DNA from: Clostridia bacterium
GTDB taxonomy: Bacteria > Bacillota > Clostridia > Oscillospirales > CAG-272
NCBI GenBank assembly: GCA_017625935.1
Contig: JAGALA010000037.1
Location: 1 to 61,012, forward strand
Reading direction: 5' to 3'
DNA: 61,012 nt
Shown: positions 51,254-60,876 of the stretch, piece after piece
Position numbering within the stretch: the first letter of the stretch is position 1
Layout of the letters: the number at the start of each line of letters is the position of its first letter
Notes under the pieces: generated by a model
Told to the model about the DNA's origin: nothing
Seen by the model: the letters and a program-made list of their open reading frames with translations, nothing else
Database searches by the model: none
Program-made: the position numbers and the translations under genes

Positions 51254-52981
51254 ATGAAAAAGCTGCTTGTTTATCTAAAGGGCTACAAAAAGGAATGTAT
51301 CTTAGCGCCGCTTTTTAAGATGCTTGAGGCGTGCTTTGAGCTTTTTGTGCCGCTTGTTGTTGCAAGTATAATCGACGACGGAATTGCAAACGGCGACAAG
51401 GGATACGTTATAAAAATGTGTCTCCTTATGGTGCTGCTTGGTGCGGTTGGTCTTTCCTGCACGCTTTTTGCTCAGTATTTCTCGGCTAAAGCCGCTTGTG
51501 GCTTTTCCTGTAAGCTGCGCCGTTCTCTCTTTTCGCATATAACCTCTCTTTCGTATACGGAAATTGACACCCTTGGCACATCAACCTTAATTAACAGAAT
51601 GACGAGCGACACAAACCAGGTGCAAACGGGAATTAACCTAACCCTTCGCCTCTTTATGCGCTCACCCGTTATTGTTTTCGGCGCATTGATTATGGCAATT
51701 ATAGTTGACCCAACGCTAAAGGCATCGGGAATTTTCTTTTTGACAATTTCAGCACTTGCCGTGGTTATTTTCGGCATTATGCTCGTCACCATTCCTTTAT
51801 ATAAAAAAGTACAATCGCGCCTTGACTCCGCGGTTGTAACTACGCGTGAAAACCTTACGGGTGTGCGCGTAATAAGAGCGTTTTCACTTGAGGGCAAGGA
51901 GAGCGAAAAATTCCACCAAAAAACCGCGCTTTTAAACAAGGCACAGGTTTTTGTCGGCAGGATTTCCGCGCTTATGAACCCACTCACCTTTGTTATTGTC
52001 AATCTTTCAATCTGCTTCCTTATTCACAAGGGCGCTTTCTTGGTTGATAGCGGCAATTTGACGCAGGGTGAGGTTATTGCGCTATATAACTATATGTCGC
52101 AAATTTTGATTGAGCTTGTTAAGCTTGCCAACCTTATTATCACTATTACAAAATCACTTGCCTCTGCAAAAAGAATCGAGGACGTGTTTGAAATTAAGTC
52201 CTCGCAAAAGATTATGGCGGATGAAAATGCCGAGGACTGCGCGAGAGCAGTTGAATTTAAAAACGTATTTTTGCGCTATCGCGGTGCGAGCGAGCCGTCA
52301 CTTGAGGATATTTCCTTCTCCTGTAAAAGCGGCGAGACGATAGGCATTATAGGCGGCACAGGCTCGGGCAAAAGCTCACTTGTAAATATGATTTGCCGCT
52401 TCTATGACCCCGAAAAGGGTGAGGTCTTAATCAACGGTCGAAACGTAAATAGCTACGGCTTTGAGGAGCTGCGCCAAAAAATCGGCATTGTGCCGCAGAA
52501 GGCAGTTCTTTTTAAGGGCAGTGTACGCGACAATCTTTTATGGGGCGATGCGGGCGCAACGGATGAAGAAATCTACTCCGCTATTGAGGTGGCGCAAGCA
52601 AGTGACATCATTGAAGCAAAGGGCGAGGGTCTTGATTTCACTGTTGAGGAGGGCGGAAAAAACCTCTCGGGCGGACAAAGACAAAGACTCACAATTGCGC
52701 GTGCGCTTGTCGGCAAGCCCGAAATTCTCATTCTTGATGACTCGTCATCAGCCCTTGACTATCAAACCGATGCAAAATTAAGACAAGCCCTTAAAAATCT
52801 TGACTATAATCCAACAGTTTTTATCGTTTCACAAAGAACCGCTTCTCTATCCCACGCGGATAAAATAATAGTGCTTGATGACGGAAAAATTGTGGGCATA
52901 GGCAAGCACGAGGAGCTAATTTCAAGCTGTCTTGTTTATTCGGAAATATATAACTCTCAATTTAGAAGGGAGGATATATAA
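51254..52981 (+). CDS. ABC exporter half-transporter, first subunit
   Basis: Encodes 575 residues: six transmembrane helices then an ATPase domain with Walker A GGTGSGKS, signature LSGGQRQRL, and Walker B ending ILILDDSSSALD. The residue after Walker B is Asp instead of the catalytic Glu, so this subunit's own site is degenerate. The complete LSGGQ should act with the second subunit's Walker motifs. This is the LmrCD/BmrCD-type heterodimer. It overlaps the next gene by one base (TAATG). The substrate, likely drugs or lipids, is not known. Confidence 0.92.
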   Translation: MKKLLVYLKGYKKECILAPLFKMLEACFELFVPLVVASIIDDGIANGDKGYVIKMCLLMVLLGAVGLSCTLFAQYFSAKAACGFSCKLRRSLFSHITSLSYTEIDTLGTSTLINRMTSDTNQVQTGINLTLRLFMRSPVIVFGALIMAIIVDPTLKASGIFFLTISALAVVIFGIMLVTIPLYKKVQSRLDSAVVTTRENLTGVRVIRAFSLEGKESEKFHQKTALLNKAQVFVGRISALMNPLTFVIVNLSICFLIHKGAFLVDSGNLTQGEVIALYNYMSQILIELVKLANLIITITKSLASAKRIEDVFEIKSSQKIMADENAEDCARAVEFKNVFLRYRGASEPSLEDISFSCKSGETIGIIGGTGSGKSSLVNMICRFYDPEKGEVLINGRNVNSYGFEELRQKIGIVPQKAVLFKGSVRDNLLWGDAGATDEEIYSAIEVAQASDIIEAKGEGLDFTVEEGGKNLSGGQRQRLTIARALVGKPEILILDDSSSALDYQTDAKLRQALKNLDYNPTVFIVSQRTASLSHADKIIVLDDGKIVGIGKHEELISSCLVYSEIYNSQFRREDI

Positions 52982-54762
52982 TGAAGAACAAATCAACGGT
53001 AAAATCAATCCTCGGATACCTAAAAAAATATTGGCTTTTAATTATTCTTTCGCTGATATTGGCGTTTTCAAGCGTAGTGCTTTCGCTTTCAATTCCTATT
53101 TTGATAGGTGACGGAATTGACCTTATTATTGAAGAAAAAAATGTCGATTTTGAGGGCGTTGGAAGCATTTTAATTAAAATTATTATCATTACCTTGACGG
53201 TTGGCGTTTTGCAATGGATAATGAACGGAATTAACAACCGTATCACACACAACGTAACGAAGGATATAAGAAACCGCGCGTTTGACAAGATAAAAAAGCT
53301 TCCGCTTTCTTATATTGACTCGCATCCGAGCGGTGAAATCGTAAACAAGATAATTTCAGACGTTGACCAGTTTGCCGATGGCTTGCTGATGGGCTTTTCT
53401 CAATTCTTTACAGGAATTGTTACAATCCTTTGCACGCTTGGAATTATGTTTTATTTAAGCTGGCAAATTGCGCTTGTTGTGGTTTTATTAACTCCGCTTT
53501 CGCTTTTTGTTGCAAGCTTCATTTCAAAAAGCACCTATTCTCTTTTCAAAAAGCAATCAGAGGTTAAGGGGCAAGGCACGTCGATAATAAACGAGGTAAT
53601 CGGAAACCTAAAAACCGTAAAGGCGTTTTCGCACGAGGATGAGGAGCTTCTCCGTTATGACAAGGTGAATAATGAGCTTGAGCGTGTTTCAAGAAAAGCA
53701 ATTTTCTTTTCCTCTCTTGTAAATCCCTGCACGCGCTTTGTAAACTCACTTGTTTATGCGGGTGTTGCGCTTGCGGGTGCGCTCCTTGTTATAAAGACAG
53801 GTGCGGTAAGCACAGAGACAGCCGAGGCGGGTGCGCTCACGGTAGGTGTGCTTTCCTGCTTTTTAAGCTACGCAACGCAATACGCAAAGCCGTTTAATGA
53901 AATTTCGGGCGTTGTTACCGAGCTTCAAAACGCGCTTGCCTGCTCGGGCAGAGTATTTGATTTTATAAACGAGCGCGAGGAAGCCTCCGACAAGGGATTG
54001 CCAAGGCTTGAGATTGCAGACGGAAGCGTTAAGCTTTCATCCGTTTCATTCTCCTACACAAGCGAAAAGGAGCTTATTAAGGACTTAAATTTAAGTGTTA
54101 GAAGCGGAATGCACGTTGCAATAGTCGGCCCGACCGGATGCGGCAAAACAACGCTTATCAACCTTCTTATGCGCTTTTATGACGTGAACGAGGGTGAAAT
54201 ATCAATTGATTCTCAAAAAATCACCGAGGTTACGCGCGCGTCCTTGCGCTCGGGCTACGGAATGGTGCTGCAGGACACATGGCTGCAAAACGGCACGGTG
54301 AGAGAAAACATTGCACTCGGAAAGCCCGACGCAACGCTTGACGAAATTATCGCGGCAGCAAAATCGTCACACGCGCACAGCTTTATAAAGAGATTGCCAA
54401 ACGGCTACGACACGGTAATTTCAGACGAAAGCTCATCATTTTCACAGGGCGAAAAACAGCTTATTTGCATTGCGCGAATAATGCTTTCACTTCCGCCAAT
54501 GCTAATTTTAGATGAGGCAACCTCGTCTATCGATACAAGAACGGAAATGAAAATCCAAAGCTCCTTCTCTACCTTAATGAAGGGGCGCACGTCGTTTATT
54601 GTTGCGCACCGCCTTTCGACCATTAAGGAGGCGGATATAATTCTCGTTATGAAATCGGGAAAAATCATCGAAATGGGCAGTCACGAGGAGCTTCTTTCAA
54701 GGGGCGGCTTCTACAAAAATTTATACAACAGTCAGTTTGAGGCAAAAGAGGAAATAAAATGA
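52981..54762 (+). CDS. ABC exporter half-transporter, second subunit
   Basis: Encodes 593 residues: six transmembrane helices and an ATPase domain with Walker A GPTGCGKT, Walker B MLILDEATSSID with the catalytic Glu, and a degenerate signature FSQGEKQ in place of LSGGQ. This is the complement of the first subunit, giving one working and one degenerate ATP site in the heterodimer. It overlaps pyk by 4 bp (ATGA), so the three genes are translated together. Confidence 0.92.
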   Translation: MKNKSTVKSILGYLKKYWLLIILSLILAFSSVVLSLSIPILIGDGIDLIIEEKNVDFEGVGSILIKIIIITLTVGVLQWIMNGINNRITHNVTKDIRNRAFDKIKKLPLSYIDSHPSGEIVNKIISDVDQFADGLLMGFSQFFTGIVTILCTLGIMFYLSWQIALVVVLLTPLSLFVASFISKSTYSLFKKQSEVKGQGTSIINEVIGNLKTVKAFSHEDEELLRYDKVNNELERVSRKAIFFSSLVNPCTRFVNSLVYAGVALAGALLVIKTGAVSTETAEAGALTVGVLSCFLSYATQYAKPFNEISGVVTELQNALACSGRVFDFINEREEASDKGLPRLEIADGSVKLSSVSFSYTSEKELIKDLNLSVRSGMHVAIVGPTGCGKTTLINLLMRFYDVNEGEISIDSQKITEVTRASLRSGYGMVLQDTWLQNGTVRENIALGKPDATLDEIIAAAKSSHAHSFIKRLPNGYDTVISDESSSFSQGEKQLICIARIMLSLPPMLILDEATSSIDTRTEMKIQSSFSTLMKGRTSFIVAHRLSTIKEADIILVMKSGKIIEMGSHEELLSRGGFYKNLYNSQFEAKEEIK

Positions 54763-56171
54763 GGAAAACCAAAATCGTATGTACAATAGGTCCTGCTTGC
54801 GAGAGTGAGGAGGTAATGAGCAAGCTTTGCAAGGCGGGTATGAACGTAGCGCGCCTTAACTTCTCCCACGGCACGCACAAGGACCACTTGGAAAAAATAA
54901 ATTTGATTAAGCGTGTGCGCGAAAAGCTGAATATGCCTATTGCTATTATGCTTGATACGAAGGGGCCAGAATACAGAATCAAGTCATTTGAAAACGGAAA
55001 AATCACCTTGAATGACGGTGATAAATTCACGTTTACGATAGAGGACATTATCGGCAACGAGGAGCGCGTCAGTGTTTCATATAAGGGAATGATTGATGAC
55101 CTCACCATCGGCGACAAAATCCTTGTCAACAACGGTCTTGTTATCTTTGAGGTGACGGAGCTGACCCAGACCGAAGCAATATGCACGGTGCTTGCAGGCG
55201 GTGAGCTTTCCAATTCAAAGAGCATGAGCTTTCCAAATAAGGTTTTAAACCAAGAATATCTTTCCGAGCAGGACAAAAGCGATTTGCTTTTCGGCATCGA
55301 AAACGGCGTCGATTTTATCGCTTGCTCATTTGTTTCAAGACGTCAGGATTTGATTGATATCAGAAGCTTTTTGAAAGCAAACGGCGGCGAGGGCATTGAC
55401 ATCATTGCCAAGATTGAAAACCGCAGCGGCGTTGAAAACATTGAGGATATTTGCAAGGAGTGCGACGGCATTATGGTTGCGCGCGGTGACCTTGGCGTTG
55501 AAATTCCGTTTGAGGAGGTGCCTTCGACACAAAAGCACCTTATCACCAAGTGCAGAATGCTTGGCAAGCGCGTAATTACCGCAACGGAAATGCTTGAAAC
55601 GATGATTCACAATCCACGCCCAACACGTGCGGAGATTTCCGACGTTGCAAACGCAGTTTACGACGGCACAAGCGCGGTTATGCTCTCGGGTGAAACGGCT
55701 GTAGGTAAATATCCTGTTTTGACGGTTGAAACGATGTCGAAAATCATTGAAAGAACTGAAAACGCAATTGACTACGACTCACTTTTTTCAAAATCGGGCT
55801 TTATCATTCAAAATCCCGTCGATGCCATTTCCCACTCAACTGCGTGTATGGCGATCGATATTCACGCTAAAGCAATTGTTGTCTGCTCTATTTCGGGTAT
55901 CACTGCGCGAATGGTTTCACGATTCCGTGCGCCTGTTGATATTCTCGGTATGACGACAAACGAGGAAACGTGGCGCAAGCTTTCGCTTTCCTGGGGCGTT
56001 ACTCCAGTTATGTGTGAGCTTGTAAACTCAACCGACGTGCTTTTCTATATGGCAAATAAGGCGGCAAAATCGACCTTCAAATTAAAGAAGGGCGACAAAA
56101 TTATAATAACGGGCGGCATTACAAACGGCGGCACGGGCTCGACAAATTTGATTAAGCTTGAGACTCTCTAA
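54759..56171 (+). CDS. pyk: Pyruvate kinase
   Basis: Encodes 470 residues, the standard length without the extra C-terminal PEP-utiliser domain. The N-terminus TKIVCTIGPACESEEV, the active-site segment FIACSFVSRRQDLIDI, the signature IDIIAKIENRSGVENI and ARGDLGVEIPFEEVP with TEMLETMIHNPRPTRAEISDVANAVYDGTSAVMLSGETA are all intact. It makes pyruvate and ATP from PEP. It is the last gene of the ABC exporter operon, an unusual context for pyk, and ends at a perfect terminator. Confidence 0.96.
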   Translation: MRKTKIVCTIGPACESEEVMSKLCKAGMNVARLNFSHGTHKDHLEKINLIKRVREKLNMPIAIMLDTKGPEYRIKSFENGKITLNDGDKFTFTIEDIIGNEERVSVSYKGMIDDLTIGDKILVNNGLVIFEVTELTQTEAICTVLAGGELSNSKSMSFPNKVLNQEYLSEQDKSDLLFGIENGVDFIACSFVSRRQDLIDIRSFLKANGGEGIDIIAKIENRSGVENIEDICKECDGIMVARGDLGVEIPFEEVPSTQKHLITKCRMLGKRVITATEMLETMIHNPRPTRAEISDVANAVYDGTSAVMLSGETAVGKYPVLTVETMSKIIERTENAIDYDSLFSKSGFIIQNPVDAISHSTACMAIDIHAKAIVVCSISGITARMVSRFRAPVDILGMTTNEETWRKLSLSWGVTPVMCELVNSTDVLFYMANKAAKSTFKLKKGDKIIITGGITNGGTGSTNLIKLETL

Positions 56172-56180
56172 TAATAAACT

Positions 56181-56212
56181 AAAAAGCAGATTTCGCGCGA
56201 AATCTGCTTTTT
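56181..56212 (+). terminator. pyk terminator, probably bidirectional
   Basis: A perfect 32-nt palindrome with arms AAAAAGCAGATTTCGC and its complement. It lies at the stop of the convergent hemW gene and serves both. Confidence 0.95.
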
Positions 56213-57362
56213 AATTATCAAAATTTAGTATTTCAGTAAGAATATAGTTGCTAACGAAAAAGCCCTTTGGTGTGAAGGAATAGCTTCCGTTTGATTTTTT
56301 CATATAGCCGCTATCGAGGTAGGCGGTGATTTTAGGATATTTCTCCAAAAGATGTTTGCCGAAGCGCGCAAAAAACTCATCCTCGCTAATTCCCTTTGAC
56401 AGGCGCAGCTTGAGCATTACGTATTCGTCGGTTTGGGAAATTTCGTCAAGGTTATGCTCGTTTTCGCCATCCTCGTAAATTTTTTCAACCGTTTTCGACT
56501 GCTCCACCGAATTTATATATGAGCTTAAATTAGGGCTATAATAGTATCTTTTGCCATTTACATAAGAGTGCGCGCTTGGACCAAAGCCAACGTATTCCTC
56601 GCTTTGCCAATATTTTAGGTTATGGCGGCTTTCGCGCCCCGCTTTTGCAAAATTGCTGATTTCATACTGCTTATATCCTCGCTTTTCAAGCAGCGTGCAC
56701 ATCGAGATATACATTTCGTACTCCGTGTCCTCGCTTGGCAAAGAAAGGGTGTCCTTGATTTTGCCAAAGACGGTTTTTTCCTCAATTTTAAGGCAATATG
56801 AGGAGATATGCTCGGGGGATAAATCGCAAACCGTCACAAGCGTTTGAAAAAGCTCATCTACGGTTTGGTTGGGAAGTGAATACATAACGTCAACGCTGAT
56901 GTTGTCAAAGCCGCACGCGCGAGCGAGGTTGAAGCTTTCAAGAAACTCGCCATAGGTATGGATTCTGCCAAGCTCCCTTAATTTGTCATCAAACGTGGTT
57001 TGAAGCCCAATTGAGAGGCGGTTTACACCGCTATTTTTGTACGTTATCAGCTTTTCTCTGCTTATTGTGCCCGGGTTTGCTTCAATCGTAAATTCGCAAT
57101 CGTTTGAAAAATTAAAGCTGTCCTTTAATGCTTCTGCAATTCTTTCAAAATCGCTTGCTTCGAGCAAGGAAGGTGTACCGCCGCCGAAAAAGACGGAGTC
57201 AATTTCGCAATCTCTATACAAGGGGGCTTCTGCCTTAATATGGGTGATTAATGCGTTTATATAGCTGCTTACCCTTTCGCTTGAAGCGCAGGAATAAAAA
57301 TCACAGTAGTTACATTTTTGCTTGCAAAACGGAACGTGGATATAAAGACCCAACTGCTTCAT
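56211..57362 (-). CDS. hemW: Radical SAM family heme chaperone HemW
   Basis: Encodes 383 residues. It has the radical SAM motif CKQKCNYCDF at about residue 15 and FFGGGTPSLL, EANPGT and SIGLQT; the C-terminal HemW domain follows (ISNFAKAGRESRHNLKYW). The form CxxxCxxC plus the next-residue Phe distinguishes HemW-like proteins from coproporphyrinogen dehydrogenase HemN, which has an extra Cys. The ATG at 57362 with GGAGG is chosen over the long frame from 57551. It follows lepA by 55 bp. Confidence 0.93.
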   Translation of the reverse strand: MKQLGLYIHVPFCKQKCNYCDFYSCASSERVSSYINALITHIKAEAPLYRDCEIDSVFFGGGTPSLLEASDFERIAEALKDSFNFSNDCEFTIEANPGTISREKLITYKNSGVNRLSIGLQTTFDDKLRELGRIHTYGEFLESFNLARACGFDNISVDVMYSLPNQTVDELFQTLVTVCDLSPEHISSYCLKIEEKTVFGKIKDTLSLPSEDTEYEMYISMCTLLEKRGYKQYEISNFAKAGRESRHNLKYWQSEEYVGFGPSAHSYVNGKRYYYSPNLSSYINSVEQSKTVEKIYEDGENEHNLDEISQTDEYVMLKLRLSKGISEDEFFARFGKHLLEKYPKITAYLDSGYMKKSNGSYSFTPKGFFVSNYILTEILNFDN

Positions 57363-57376
57363 TTTTGCCTCCCTTC

Positions 57377-57409
57377 TTAAAAATGGGAGACATAGCCTTA
57401 TGCCTCCCG
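57377..57409 (-). terminator. Hairpin between lepA and hemW, possible attenuator
   Basis: GGGAG-A-CATA and TATG-C-CTCCC form a stem with one internal mismatch, followed by ATTTTTAA on the minus strand. It lies 15-40 nt before hemW, so it may reduce hemW expression relative to lepA. Confidence 0.6.
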
Positions 57410-57417
57410 TTTTATTG

Positions 57418-59235
57418 TTATTTTTCGCTGTCATCAAGCTTAAGAACCGCCATAAATGCCTCGGGAGTAACCTCAACCGAGCCAAGACGGCGCATTTTCT
57501 TTTTACCCTCTTTTTGCTTTTCAAGCAACTTTTTCTTTCTTGTGATATCACCGCCGTAGCATTTTGCCAAAACGTCCTTACGGAGCGCCTTTACGGTTTC
57601 ACGTGCGATAACCTTAGAGCCGATTGCTGCTTGTATAGGAATTTCAAAGAGCTGACGTGAGATATTGTCCTTCAGCTTCTCCGCTATCTTTCTTGCGCGA
57701 GTATATGCCTTTTCGGTATGGACGATAAAGGTGAGCGCATCGACAATCTCTCCGTTTAAGAGGAAGTCGAGCTTAACAAGGTTGCTCGCCTCGTAGCCCG
57801 CAAGCTCGTAATCGAGTGATGCGTAGCCCTTGCTCCTGCTCTTTAAGGCATCGAAAAAGTCGTAAACTATTTCGTTAAGTGGCATTATATAGTGAAGCTC
57901 AACACGAGAGGAATCAAGGTATTTCATATCCTTGAAGGTGCCGCGGCGGTCCTGACAAAGATCCATAATACCGCCGACAAACTCGGTTGGGGTAATAATA
58001 CTGCTCTTTACAACAGGCTCGTACGCTGTTCTTATCGTGTCGGACGGTGGGTAGTTCGACGGGTTATCAACCATTACAGTCTCGCCGTTTGTTTTTTCAA
58101 TCTTATAAATAACGCTTGGCGCGGTTGTGATAAGGTCAAGGTTAAATTCTCTTTCCAAGCGCTCCTGTATAATCTCCATATGAAGGAGTCCAAGGAAACC
58201 GCAACGGAAGCCGAAGCCGAGTGCAATTGACGTTTCAGGCTCGAAGGAAAGTGCGGCATCGTTTAATTTAAGCTTTTCAAGCGCATCGCGAAGGTCATTG
58301 TAGCGCGCGCCGTCAGCAGGATAAATACCCGAAAACACCATAGGAAGTGCTTCCTTAAAGCCCTTGAGCGGCTCGCTTGTCGGATTATCGGCAAGGGTAA
58401 CGGTATCGCCGACACGCGTTTCCGAAACAGTTTTTATGCTTGCGGTAATGTAGCCAACCTCGCCCGCTGATAGCTGCTCCGCCTTTTCAAGTCCAAATGC
58501 GTTTAGGTGTCCGACCTCCACAACCTCGTATTTTGCGCCCGTACTCATAAGAAGTACAGTATCGCCTGCCTTGAGCGTGCCGTCCATTACTCTTACGTAA
58601 ACGACAACGCCGAGGTATGAGTTATAGTGTGAGTCAAAAATCAAGCATTTAAGCGGTGCGTTGGGGTCGCCCTTTGGTGCGGGGATTTGTTCAACAATTG
58701 CATCAAGCACTTGGTCAATATTTAAGCCAACCTTGGCGGAAACCGCGGGGCAATCCTCGGCAACTATACCGATGATGTCCTCAATCTCGCCTCTGACTCT
58801 GTCAACGTCGGCAGACGGCAAATCAATCTTATTAACAACGGGAACAATCTCAAGGTCGCAGTCAACGGCAAGATATGCGTTTGCAAGGGTCTGCGCCTCA
58901 ATGCCCTGTGTTGCGTCAACAACCAAAAGCGCGCCCTCACAGGCGGTAAGTGAGCGTGAAACCTCGTAGTTAAAGTCAACGTGACCGGGGGTGTCAATCA
59001 AATTGAGAACGTAGTCCTCTCCGTCCTTATGCTTATAGTTTATTCTTACAGCGCGTGCCTTAATCGTAATGCCGCGCTCCCTTTCAAGATCCATATTATC
59101 AAGCAGCTGCTCTTCCATTTCCCTTTTGGTAACGGCATTTGAATACTCAAGTATTCTGTCTGCGAGCGTGCTTTTACCGTGGTCGATATGAGCGATGATT
59201 GAAAAGTTTCTTATATTTTTCTGTTTATCGGTCAT
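57418..59235 (-). CDS. lepA: Elongation factor 4 (LepA)
   Basis: Encodes LepA, 605 residues, a translational GTPase. The G motifs are [26 protein letters not shown] and NKIDLP. The rest is the LepA-specific C-terminal domain ending [21 protein letters not shown]. The ATG at 59235 ([12 protein letters not shown]) with AAAGGA 8 nt upstream is preferred; the 27-nt longer frame begins in the ribosome binding region. lepA-hemW is the typical order; the heat-shock genes that usually follow are absent. Confidence 0.97.
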   Translation of the reverse strand: MTDKQKNIRNFSIIAHIDHGKSTLADRILEYSNAVTKREMEEQLLDNMDLERERGITIKARAVRINYKHKDGEDYVLNLIDTPGHVDFNYEVSRSLTACEGALLVVDATQGIEAQTLANAYLAVDCDLEIVPVVNKIDLPSADVDRVRGEIEDIIGIVAEDCPAVSAKVGLNIDQVLDAIVEQIPAPKGDPNAPLKCLIFDSHYNSYLGVVVYVRVMDGTLKAGDTVLLMSTGAKYEVVEVGHLNAFGLEKAEQLSAGEVGYITASIKTVSETRVGDTVTLADNPTSEPLKGFKEALPMVFSGIYPADGARYNDLRDALEKLKLNDAALSFEPETSIALGFGFRCGFLGLLHMEIIQERLEREFNLDLITTAPSVIYKIEKTNGETVMVDNPSNYPPSDTIRTAYEPVVKSSIITPTEFVGGIMDLCQDRRGTFKDMKYLDSSRVELHYIMPLNEIVYDFFDALKSRSKGYASLDYELAGYEASNLVKLDFLLNGEIVDALTFIVHTEKAYTRARKIAEKLKDNISRQLFEIPIQAAIGSKVIARETVKALRKDVLAKCYGGDITRKKKLLEKQKEGKKKMRRLGSVEVTPEAFMAVLKLDDSEK

Positions 59236-59265
59236 TTTAGCTATCCTTTCGGAAAATTTCACTTT

Positions 59266-59294
59266 ATTTTATCATAATATAAGCGCTTGTGCAA
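59266..59294 (-). promoter_or_regulatory. lepA promoter
   Basis: TTGCAC (59294-59289), 17 bp, TAAAAT (59271-59266). Confidence 0.7.
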
Positions 59295-59305
59295 TACTTT
59301 TGATG

Positions 59306-59332
59306 AAAAAAAGGCGTATAAAACGCCTTTTT
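59306..59332 (-). terminator. Terminator of the DUF975 gene
   Basis: AAAAAGGCGT/ACGCCTTTTT, immediately after the stop at 59334. Confidence 0.9.
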
Positions 59333-59333
59333 C

Positions 59334-60002
59334 TTATAAAACGTAATATTCGTTTTCCTGCTTAAGCTGCTCGTAAAAAACAGTATTTGTCGCATGCATA
59401 TAGGGCGTGAGCCAAAGTGAGCCGACACCGAAGGTGAACGAGCAAAGAATAATCCAGCCGATAAATGAAAATTGGAGGCGGAAATATTTCAATTTGTAGC
59501 CCCTCATCATTATTGCACTCTCGCGAAGTGATTGCCATACACCGTATTCGGGATTATCCGCAATAATATAGTACACCATTGCATATTTCAAATTAACGCG
59601 AATCAAGCCGTAAATCGGGAGTGGCAAAATGAAAACCAACACCCAAAGATAAATCGAGGCAACAATCATAGCAACGATTAAGAAAATATAAATAAAATTA
59701 ACAATGCTCAAATACAGACCAACGCCTAAGTTTCTGCCGAAATTATTTGTAAAGCCGACAAACAGCGGTCTTAGATTTTTCTCTTCTCCATCGGCACCGC
59801 GCACAAGCTTCAAAAAGTAGGTAGATAAGCCGACAGCCAATGCGCCCGTTATGATAAACGACAATAAAAAGAACTCAGTCGCAACAGTGCTGATTCCCGT
59901 GATAATCGCACAGGCAATAAGCGGGAAAAGCCATCTTCTCTGAAATAACGTATTACCTAAAATTTCGCGTCCCTCAGCACGAAAATCCTTACAAGATTTC
60001 AT
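59334..60002 (-). CDS. DUF975 family membrane protein
   Basis: Encodes 222 residues with four to five transmembrane helices. The family marks are the start KSCKDFRAEGREILGN and the helix GLIRVNLKYAMVYYIIADNPEYGVWQSLRESAIMMRGYKLKYFRLQFSFIGW. The family is common in Firmicutes and of unknown function. AGGAGG precedes the ATG. It has its own promoter and terminator. Confidence 0.85.
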   Translation of the reverse strand: MKSCKDFRAEGREILGNTLFQRRWLFPLIACAIITGISTVATEFFLLSFIITGALAVGLSTYFLKLVRGADGEEKNLRPLFVGFTNNFGRNLGVGLYLSIVNFIYIFLIVAMIVASIYLWVLVFILPLPIYGLIRVNLKYAMVYYIIADNPEYGVWQSLRESAIMMRGYKLKYFRLQFSFIGWIILCSFTFGVGSLWLTPYMHATNTVFYEQLKQENEYYVL

Positions 60003-60034
60003 ATTAAATACCTCCTATAAAATTTTATGATAAT

Positions 60035-60063
60035 ATTGTAGCACACGTATATTTTTTTGTCAA
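60035..60063 (-). promoter_or_regulatory. DUF975 gene promoter
   Basis: TTGACA (60063-60058), 17 bp, TACAAT (60040-60035). Confidence 0.8.
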
Positions 60064-60089
60064 CTTTATAAATAAATATTTTAAGTTTA

Positions 60090-60118
60090 TTGACATTTTA
60101 TTTTTCTTGGTGTAAAAT
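60090..60118 (+). promoter_or_regulatory. HAD phosphatase gene promoter
   Basis: TTGACA (60090-60095), 17 bp, TAAAAT (60113-60118), divergent from the DUF975 promoter. Confidence 0.8.
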
Positions 60119-60166
60119 ATGCCTAATTAGAAAAATACTTATTATTAATTTGGCGAGGTAATTATA

Positions 60167-60820
60167 ATGAAAATCAAAGGTGCAATTTTTGATATGGACG
60201 GCACGCTCATTGACTCTATGCAATATTGGGACACGTGCGGCATAGAATATTTAAAGCGAAACAATATAGATATTAACGAGGACAAGGAAAATTACATTTT
60301 ACAAATCGGAATCCTTCCATTTACCGAGTATTGCAACAAAACCTATGGGCTAAACAAAACCTATGAGGAGGTTTTGCAAGCACTGCACGATATAGTTGCT
60401 GAGAAATATCAAACGGTAGTAGAACTAAAACCCGGTGCGCTTGAAATGCTTAAAAAATTTAAGGGAAACGGCGTAAAAATGTGCGTTGCAACCGCAACCG
60501 AGCAAAAAGAAGCAACGGCGGTGCTTGCGCGTCTTGGTGTGCTTGATTATTTTAGTGAGGTTTTAACCACGACAATAGTCGGCGCGAATAAAAACAGCCC
60601 GTTAATTTACGAAAAGGCGCTTGAGCATTTGGGCACACCAAAGGACGAAACCTACGTTTTTGAGGACGCCTTTCACGCAATAAATACAGCGCATAATGCA
60701 GGCTTTAAGGTTATAGGCATTGAGGACAAAAGCACAGCCGAGCCAGCCGAGGAAATCATCCCATTGTGTGACTTTTTCCTTTACGAGAAGGATGAATATA
60801 ATGTTGCTTTTTTAGATTAA
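60167..60820 (+). CDS. HAD-superfamily hydrolase, beta-phosphoglucomutase/phosphatase-like
   Basis: Encodes 217 residues of the HAD family, subfamily I with an alpha-helical cap. Motif I is FDMDGTLIDSM (nucleophile and acid Asp), motif II CVATATEQ, motif III the Lys region TIVGANKNSPLIY, and motif IV FEDAFHAINTAHNAGFKVIGI. Substrates are probably sugar phosphates or other small phosphoesters. The gene is monocistronic with its own promoter and terminator. Confidence 0.88.
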   Translation: MKIKGAIFDMDGTLIDSMQYWDTCGIEYLKRNNIDINEDKENYILQIGILPFTEYCNKTYGLNKTYEEVLQALHDIVAEKYQTVVELKPGALEMLKKFKGNGVKMCVATATEQKEATAVLARLGVLDYFSEVLTTTIVGANKNSPLIYEKALEHLGTPKDETYVFEDAFHAINTAHNAGFKVIGIEDKSTAEPAEEIIPLCDFFLYEKDEYNVAFLD

Positions 60821-60830
60821 TATATGAAAA

Positions 60831-60859
60831 ACCGTGTGGGAAAGCCCACACGGTTTTTT
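60831..60859. terminator. Bidirectional terminator
   Basis: The 10-bp stem ACCGTGTGGG/CCCACACGGT with loop AAAG lies between the HAD gene and the convergent partial gene; A4 and T6 flanks. Confidence 0.9.
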
Positions 60860-60876
60860 GTTAGATAATGTAGAGA

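Noticed and set aside
57363..57551. Upstream extension of HemW
   Set aside because: The 63 extra residues overlap the lepA end and the hairpin; GGAGG sits before the ATG at 57362, where the conserved LYIHVPFC begins.
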